Shown here one piece after another: positions 48,789 to 53,475 of a stretch of 53,475 bases of DNA. The first letter of the stretch is position 1. Each line of letters starts with the position of its first letter. The notes beneath the pieces are model-generated. The model did not search any database and was not told the origin of the DNA. It worked only from the letters and a program-made list of their open reading frames with translations. Position numbers and translations under genes: made by a program. Source of the stretch: an uncultured Lachnospiraceae bacterium (GTDB lineage: Bacteria > Bacillota > Clostridia > Lachnospirales > Lachnospiraceae). The DNA is taken from the NCBI GenBank assembly GCA_910587715.1, contig CAJUMV010000030.1, forward strand, positions 1 to 53,475, written 5' to 3'.

Positions 48789-49919
48789 ATGAAACCGATT
48801 AATTTGATGATAAGTCAGTATAATTTCAACAAAGGAGATGCGTCCCGTATTCGCTATATTGTCATTCACTATACGGGCGGCTTTGGCACGGCAGAGCAAA
48901 ACTGCCGGTATTTTGCCGGCGGGGACAGAAAAGCGTCTGCACATTATTTTGTGGGATACGACGGGGAAATCTGGCAGAGCGTGGAGGATGAAAACATTGC
49001 ATGGCATTGCGGCGCGAAAAAATATGTACATCCGGAATGCCGGAACAGCAACAGTCTCGGCATAGAGCTTTGTGCGAGCAAGAAAAACAGGGAAAGCAAG
49101 GAGCCGGGAGACAAAGACTGGTATTTTGGGGATGCCACGGTAGAAACGGCGGTGGAGTTGACCAGATATCTAATGGATAAATACGGGGTGCCCGCATCCA
49201 GAGTGCTGCGTCATTATGATGTCACCGGAAAGACCTGCCCGGCGCCCTTTGTGCACAATACGACGCAGCATACATGGGAGGAATTTCAAAAAGCGATCAG
49301 CAGCAAGGGACGGTTTGAAAAGGGCGGTCTGCTCAATCAGCTGCTTGCGTGGCTTGGAAGATCGCGGGAAGAGCGGCAGCCCAAAAAGGAAGAAAGCGGA
49401 GACGGGCTGCATCCGATTATGGGCAGACCCTGTGTGAGCGCGGAGCAGATTGCCGCCTACATTAAGGAAAAGAACCCGGCAATGTCGGACTGCGCGGAAA
49501 GACTGGCACAGCTGTACATCGAGGAAGGGCTTTTTGAGGGCGTGCGGGGAGACATCGCGGCTGCGCAGGCAATGGTGGAGACCGGCAACCTGACCTTTGA
49601 GGGGTCTGCGGTGACGCTTGAACAATATAATTTCTGCGGATTGGGCGTTACGTCGCGGGGCATGAAAGGGTGCAGCTTTAAGACGGTGCGCGACGGGGTG
49701 CGGGCGCAGATTCAGCACCTGAAAGCCTACGCCAGCAGGGAAGAGCTTGTAAACGGCTGTGTTGACCCGAGATACGCTTATGTGGAAAAGAGCTGCGCGC
49801 CCTATGTGGAGTGGCTCGGACAAAAAGAAAATCCGCAGGGCAAGGGCTGGGCATCCGGGGAAAGGTACGGCGGCAAAATCTGCTGGATTCTGCAGGAGAT
49901 GAAGAATCAGAAAAAATAG
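48789..49919 (+). CDS. Bifunctional N-acetylmuramoyl-L-alanine amidase / glucosaminidase, no signal peptide
   Basis: The product is 376 residues. An amidase_2/PGRP domain (~5-165) has zinc ligands H27 (IVIHYTGG), H142 (RHYDVTGK) and C150. A linker with Lys/Arg leads to a glucosaminidase-like domain (~225-376: AQAMVETGNLTFEG, YNFCGLGVT, CVDPRYAYV). Both cut peptidoglycan. The enzyme begins straight at the amidase fold with no signal peptide, like phage endolysins. The start at 48789 has GGGAGGAG five bases upstream. The next gene, 14 bases on, is a two-helix membrane protein, so the pair resembles a lysis cassette. Confidence 0.88.
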   Translation: MKPINLMISQYNFNKGDASRIRYIVIHYTGGFGTAEQNCRYFAGGDRKASAHYFVGYDGEIWQSVEDENIAWHCGAKKYVHPECRNSNSLGIELCASKKNRESKEPGDKDWYFGDATVETAVELTRYLMDKYGVPASRVLRHYDVTGKTCPAPFVHNTTQHTWEEFQKAISSKGRFEKGGLLNQLLAWLGRSREERQPKKEESGDGLHPIMGRPCVSAEQIAAYIKEKNPAMSDCAERLAQLYIEEGLFEGVRGDIAAAQAMVETGNLTFEGSAVTLEQYNFCGLGVTSRGMKGCSFKTVRDGVRAQIQHLKAYASREELVNGCVDPRYAYVEKSCAPYVEWLGQKENPQGKGWASGERYGGKICWILQEMKNQKK

Positions 49920-49933
49920 AGAAGGAGGGGCGT

Positions 49934-50452
49934 ATGTTTGGGAAAAAATCGGAGTTTGCCAAGTATCAATTTCTTGTGGACGGGCTGAGCGATAAAATTT
50001 TGAAGAAGCGTGTGGAGACAAGCTTTCGTTTCTATATCACAAGGGCAAATAAATATAGGAAGAGGGACGCTTTTCTGGGAATGGCAAGTATTGTGCTGCC
50101 CGCTTTTGCGACCTTTGCGGCAGCAGCCGCCAGCTTTTATGAAGAACAGTATCCGTCGCTCGATCTGGAGGTTCCCGTAATCACGCTGATTGCTACCGTG
50201 ACAGCGGGTGTGATCGCGCATTTCAAGTTTTCCGAGAAAAAGCAGAATTACAGAAACCTTGCCGAGAGCATGAAGAGCGAGGTGGCAATGTATGAATGCC
50301 GGGCGCAGAAATACGGCAGAGAGAAAACGGAAGATGAGGAGCAGGCAAAGGATATTTTCCTGCAGGCAATCGAGAAGATCATAGAGGATGGCTACCGAAA
50401 GAGCAGGGAAGTGGAGGCGGTCGAGCAGAGTATTGCGGAGAACAGGGGTTAG
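49934..50452 (+). CDS. DUF4231/SLATT-type two-transmembrane protein
   Basis: The product is 172 residues. A helical cytoplasmic start is followed by two membrane helices (~46-68 and ~79-98) joined by a short acidic loop, then a long charged helix (to ~165) rich in Glu and Arg. The pattern (YRKRDAFLGMASIVLPAFATF, HFKFSEKKQNYRNLAESM) fits DUF4231, part of the SLATT group proposed as pore-forming effectors in nucleotide-signalling defence systems. No SMODS/cGAS synthase or SLOG sensor is adjacent. AAGGAGGGG precedes the ATG. It forms a unit with the amidase gene. Confidence 0.72.
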   Translation: MFGKKSEFAKYQFLVDGLSDKILKKRVETSFRFYITRANKYRKRDAFLGMASIVLPAFATFAAAAASFYEEQYPSLDLEVPVITLIATVTAGVIAHFKFSEKKQNYRNLAESMKSEVAMYECRAQKYGREKTEDEEQAKDIFLQAIEKIIEDGYRKSREVEAVEQSIAENRG

Positions 50453-50456
50453 ATGC

Positions 50457-50479
50457 TATACTGATTATATATCAGTATA
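50457..50479. promoter_or_regulatory. 23-bp palindrome before the HAD gene
   Basis: TATACTGAT (50457-50465) and ATCAGTATA (50471-50479) are perfect inverted copies around TATAT, 15 bases before the HAD start. It may be an operator or an intercistronic hairpin. There is no U-run. Confidence 0.4.
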
Positions 50480-50493
50480 CAGAGGATACGATT

Positions 50494-51312
50494 ATGCAGA
50501 TAAACATCCCTAATGTAAATGAAGACCCGGCAGGCATTCTTTCGCAGGTGAAATGCTTCGCGCTCGATATGGACGGCACCATTTATCTGGGCGAGCGTTG
50601 GATTGACGGCGCGAAGGCGTTTCTGGAACGCATCGAAGCGTCGGGGAGAAGCTATGTCTTTTTGACGAATAATTCCTCCAAAAACGCGGCGGTTTATGTG
50701 GAGAAGCTCGGGCGGATGGGACTGTCCGTAGGGGAGGAAAAAATAGTTACCTCGGGGCAGGCGACCATCTATTATCTGAAACGGCATTTTCCCGGCAAAA
50801 AAGTATTCCTTCTGGGGAACGCGCTTTTGCGGGAAGAGTTTTTACAGGCGGGCATCGTTCTGGAGGAGGATGCTCCCGATGTGGTGGTGACCGCCTTTGA
50901 CACGTCGCTTACCTATCAGAAAATGTGTAAGGTCTGCGATTTTGTGCGGGCGGGACTGCCTTATCTGGCGACCCATCCGGATTATAACTGCCCCACGGAG
51001 GACGGCTTTATTCCGGATGCAGGTGCCATTCACGCGTTTATCAACGCTTCGGCTTTCCGCTATCCTGACAGGGTAATCGGCAAGCCAAACGGCGATATTA
51101 TAGACTATTTGACCAAAAGAGTCAACGCTGAGAGAAGCTGCATTGCCATGGTGGGGGATCGCCTGTACACGGATATCGCGGCGGGCAGGAACCATGGATT
51201 ACAGAGCGTGCTTGTTTTGAGCGGCGAGGCGACCCTTGAGGATGCGCGTAGTTCAAAGATAAAGCCGCATCTGATTTTTTCGTCAGTGCGGGAGATGATT
51301 CCTTTTTTATAA
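50494..51312 (+). CDS. HAD-IIA family hydrolase (NagD-like)
   Basis: The product is 272 residues. Motif I is LDMDGTIYLG, motif II is FLTNNSSKN, motif III is the Lys in GKPN, and motif IV is MVGDRLYTDI. The cap domain sits between II and III (C2 type). NagD-like enzymes dephosphorylate nucleotides or sugar phosphates, and the substrate is not predictable here. CAGAGGATACGATT gives the ribosome-binding site. It lies 41 bases after the SLATT gene with a palindrome between. Confidence 0.9.
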   Translation: MQINIPNVNEDPAGILSQVKCFALDMDGTIYLGERWIDGAKAFLERIEASGRSYVFLTNNSSKNAAVYVEKLGRMGLSVGEEKIVTSGQATIYYLKRHFPGKKVFLLGNALLREEFLQAGIVLEEDAPDVVVTAFDTSLTYQKMCKVCDFVRAGLPYLATHPDYNCPTEDGFIPDAGAIHAFINASAFRYPDRVIGKPNGDIIDYLTKRVNAERSCIAMVGDRLYTDIAAGRNHGLQSVLVLSGEATLEDARSSKIKPHLIFSSVREMIPFL

Positions 51313-51418
51313 GGCAGCTTTTCAGATGAAATTGAGGGAAAAGGCGACGGCAGACCTGAAAGTGAGTATTTCAAAAGAACAACAGATATTGAAATAAAAC
51401 AAAGAGGAGCAGCGAAGG

Positions 51419-53302
51419 ATGAACATACAAGCACAGATTTGCGGGATAATTTTACTTGTTATCATGTTTTTGTTTTACAGAAAATATGAGTCGCTGCGGC
51501 TGAACACGCAGATTGGCTTTCAGGTGCTGATGCTGTGCATGCTGCTCTGCATCTTTCTGGATATGCTTTCCATATGGGCGATTGTGAGACTTCTTTTAGA
51601 TTATCGATGGGTGGTGTATGTCATCTGCAAAGCGTACCTGATGTCGATTGTGCTGGTAGGGTTTGCGGGACTCTGGTATGAGTGCACGGATGTGTATGAG
51701 GACAAGAAAAGGCTCTGGCAGGTGGCGATAGCCGGGGGCTTGCTGTGGCTGGCGGCGTGCATCGTGATTGTCTGTCTGCCGCTCGGCATTTATAAGATGG
51801 GCAGGGTCGTGTATACGGCGGGACCTGCCGTGATGGTGACTTATCTTTTTACGGGCATGTTTATCCTTGGGAATATCATCTTTACGCTGGCAAAGCGGAA
51901 ACAGGCGAACCACAGGAGAAGTCAGGTGATTCTGTCATGGCTGGCGCTGTGGCTGGCAGCGGCGGTGGTGCAGTTTTTCAACAATGAACTTTTGCTCGTA
52001 GGTTATGCCGGCGCGCTGGGCGTGCTTGTTATTTTCTTCAGACTGGATAATCCCGAGTATCTGACAGATGCGATAACGGGGCTGTTTAATCAGGACGGTC
52101 TGCTGCTTTATGCGCGCAAGCTTTATAATGAAGAAAAGCCGTTTTCCCTCATGTCTATCTGGTGGAATCTGGGCATCAGCCAGGCGGACGAGGGAGCGAG
52201 AGAGCAGGCGGTGATGGCGGCGTTTGCCAAAAGGCTGCCGAAACTCGACCAGACAAAAGTGTTTAAGATGGCTGACGACGAAGTGTGGATGGTTTTTGAG
52301 GATATGGAGCATGTGGAGGACACCGTCGATAAGGTCAGAAGTTTTGTGGAGTACGGCAGACGGGAGCTGGGCGGCATGGCGCAGGCGGCTTTCACCTATA
52401 TGCCGGATGCGGCGATGGTGGGTGACTATCAGGAGATGGTGCATCTGATGCAGTATGCCAGATGGAAGAGCAGCGACCACAGCGCGAGCAATTTCAAAGA
52501 GGTGGACGCTGACTTCGTGGAGCAGATGCGCAACGAAAAGAATATGGAGCAGATGTTGGATGAGGCGATGAAGGAGGACAGAATCGAAGTATTCTATCAG
52601 CCCATTTTTTCCACCAAGGCGAAAAAGTTTGTAAGTGCGGAAGCGCTTGTGCGGATGCGCGATCGGGACGGCAATCTCGTGCCGCCGGGCGCTTTTATCC
52701 CCGTGGCAGAGGCGACCGGCAAGATTCTGCAGCTCGGGGAGATTGTGTTTGAGAAAGTCTGCCGTTTCTTTACGAAGGAGCAGCTGGAGCAGTACGGACT
52801 GCATTATATAGAAGTAAACCTGTCGGTCATCCAGTGTGGCTACCCGGGACTGGCGGATGATTACATAGGGATTATGGAGAAATACCAGATCAATCCCAAA
52901 TTCATCAATCTGGAGATCACGGAGTCCGCGTCCATGGCGGCGAAGAAGACGCTTTTAGAAAATATGCGCAGGCTGATGGAGTACGGTGTTTATTTTTCGC
53001 TGGATGATTTCGGCACCGGACAGTCTAATCTGAACTATATCGTGGACATGCCGGTCAATATCGTGAAGTTTGACAGAGAGATGAGCCAGGCATTCTTTCA
53101 GGATGAGAAGGCAAAGTACGTGATGAACGCGGCAATGCAGATGATCCACGGCATGAAGCTAAAGATTGTGTCGGAAGGCATCGAGACCGAGGAGCAGTAT
53201 CTGGCAATGGAAGAGCTGTGCATTGATTATATTCAGGGCTATTATTTCTCAAAGCCGTTACCTGAGGCGGCGTTTCTGGCATTCTTACAGAGCAGACAGT
53301 GA
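51419..53302 (+). CDS. Membrane c-di-GMP phosphodiesterase: multi-TM sensor, degenerate GGDEF, EAL
   Basis: The product is 627 residues. Seven or eight membrane segments (~5-210) form a sensor. A GGDEF-like domain (~215-360) lacks the active-site motif, so it is probably regulatory. A complete EAL domain (~375-625) follows. Catalytic residues are visible in EALVR (E408), NLEITES, SLDDFGTG, the Lys of VKFDR, EGIET and QGYYFSKP, so cyclic di-GMP hydrolysis is expected. Together with the chemotaxis receptor it suggests a motile/sessile switch. AAGAGGAGCAGCGAAGG precedes the ATG. Confidence 0.92.
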   Translation: MNIQAQICGIILLVIMFLFYRKYESLRLNTQIGFQVLMLCMLLCIFLDMLSIWAIVRLLLDYRWVVYVICKAYLMSIVLVGFAGLWYECTDVYEDKKRLWQVAIAGGLLWLAACIVIVCLPLGIYKMGRVVYTAGPAVMVTYLFTGMFILGNIIFTLAKRKQANHRRSQVILSWLALWLAAAVVQFFNNELLLVGYAGALGVLVIFFRLDNPEYLTDAITGLFNQDGLLLYARKLYNEEKPFSLMSIWWNLGISQADEGAREQAVMAAFAKRLPKLDQTKVFKMADDEVWMVFEDMEHVEDTVDKVRSFVEYGRRELGGMAQAAFTYMPDAAMVGDYQEMVHLMQYARWKSSDHSASNFKEVDADFVEQMRNEKNMEQMLDEAMKEDRIEVFYQPIFSTKAKKFVSAEALVRMRDRDGNLVPPGAFIPVAEATGKILQLGEIVFEKVCRFFTKEQLEQYGLHYIEVNLSVIQCGYPGLADDYIGIMEKYQINPKFINLEITESASMAAKKTLLENMRRLMEYGVYFSLDDFGTGQSNLNYIVDMPVNIVKFDREMSQAFFQDEKAKYVMNAAMQMIHGMKLKIVSEGIETEEQYLAMEELCIDYIQGYYFSKPLPEAAFLAFLQSRQ

Positions 53303-53318
53303 CACGGTGGTCTATGCG

Positions 53319-53350
53319 GCGGGCAGGGAAAAACTTCTCTGCCCGCTTAG
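53319..53350 (+). terminator. Terminator after the EAL gene
   Basis: GCGGGCAG (53319-53326) and CTGCCCGC (53339-53346) form an 8-bp stem extended inward by GAA/TTC and followed by TTAGTT. Confidence 0.7.
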
Positions 53351-53354
53351 TTAT

Positions 53355-53383
53355 GTGCAAAGTGCATAAACTCTCTGTATAAT
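53355..53383 (+). promoter_or_regulatory. Possible promoter for a gene beyond the window
   Basis: A perfect TATAAT (53378-53383) has GTGCAA 17 bases upstream. The last ~90 bases contain no recognisable gene start. Confidence 0.4.
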
Positions 53384-53475
53384 TTCTATCTAAAATGGCA
53401 AAAATGGAAGATATATGAAAGCTAGGGTAAAGTTTTTGTAGGAAAACAGAATAGAAAGAAATAGGAAAGCACCTT

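Noticed and set aside
48789..50452. Prophage remnant
   Set aside because: Apart from the endolysin-like enzyme and a 2TM protein there are no capsid, tail, terminase, integrase or repressor genes around them.

Overview
The window looks like chromosome from a butyrate-forming clostridium, most likely of the Lachnospiraceae. Three things point there: the complete thl-crt-hbd-bcd-etfB-etfA cluster, the ecfA1-ecfA2-ecfT-truA-rplM-rpsI block typical of Firmicutes, and Firmicutes-type promoters and Shine-Dalgarno sites. A BspA-type surface protein, a bacterial-type glutaminyl-tRNA synthetase and DUF6062/DUF2225 proteins fit the same group. No identity search was possible, so the family assignment is inference.

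Layout. 83-1132 (-) is an M15 peptidase, divergent from an ECF transporter core, truA and ribosomal proteins L13/S9 (1384-6089). At the rpsI terminator lies an AT-rich insertion (about 6156-7816) bounded by a 22-bp direct repeat. It holds a lone MazF-like protein and a type III toxin-antitoxin (ToxIN-like) locus whose RNA antitoxin can be folded into an H-type pseudoknot. Next come a Dam-type methylase, a HAM1/RdgB-like pyrophosphatase, tRNA-Ala(CGC), tRNA-Val(CAC), a YitT protein, a MATE exporter, an SDR reductase and a thioredoxin reductase. 14174-19507 carries cell-wall enzymes (NlpC/P60, M23), hibernation factor HPF with a cluster of DnaA-box-like sites upstream, and a chemotaxis receptor. 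19638-25952 is the butyryl-CoA pathway.

26166-32622 is a probable four-gene operon: a membrane-anchored protein, a small protein, a DHH phosphoesterase, and an overlapping TIR/transmembrane/beta-propeller protein. After a 38-residue membrane peptide come glnS, a DUF2225 protein, a TetR regulator, an acidic membrane protein and an AAA/PD-(D/E)XK protein. 38821-44769 encodes a 1982-residue BspA-repeat surface protein whose promoter spacer contains eight consecutive G, which suggests phase variation.

45673-47184 looks like a self-contained regulatory module. It has a three-copy operator over a promoter, a 46-residue AbrB-like protein and a stand-alone SARP/BTAD regulator. Four 11-bp-phased repeats follow, then a RhiA-like gene broken by an in-frame amber codon. 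The window ends with an adenosine-deaminase-like protein lacking the usual N-terminal HxH, an amidase/glucosaminidase without a signal peptide paired with a 2TM DUF4231/SLATT protein, a HAD hydrolase and a membrane EAL phosphodiesterase.

Two families of dispersed, structured intergenic repeats (two copies each) and one 209-bp inverted repeat inside the butyrate cluster are not explained by coding genes. No rRNA, CRISPR array or insertion sequence was seen.
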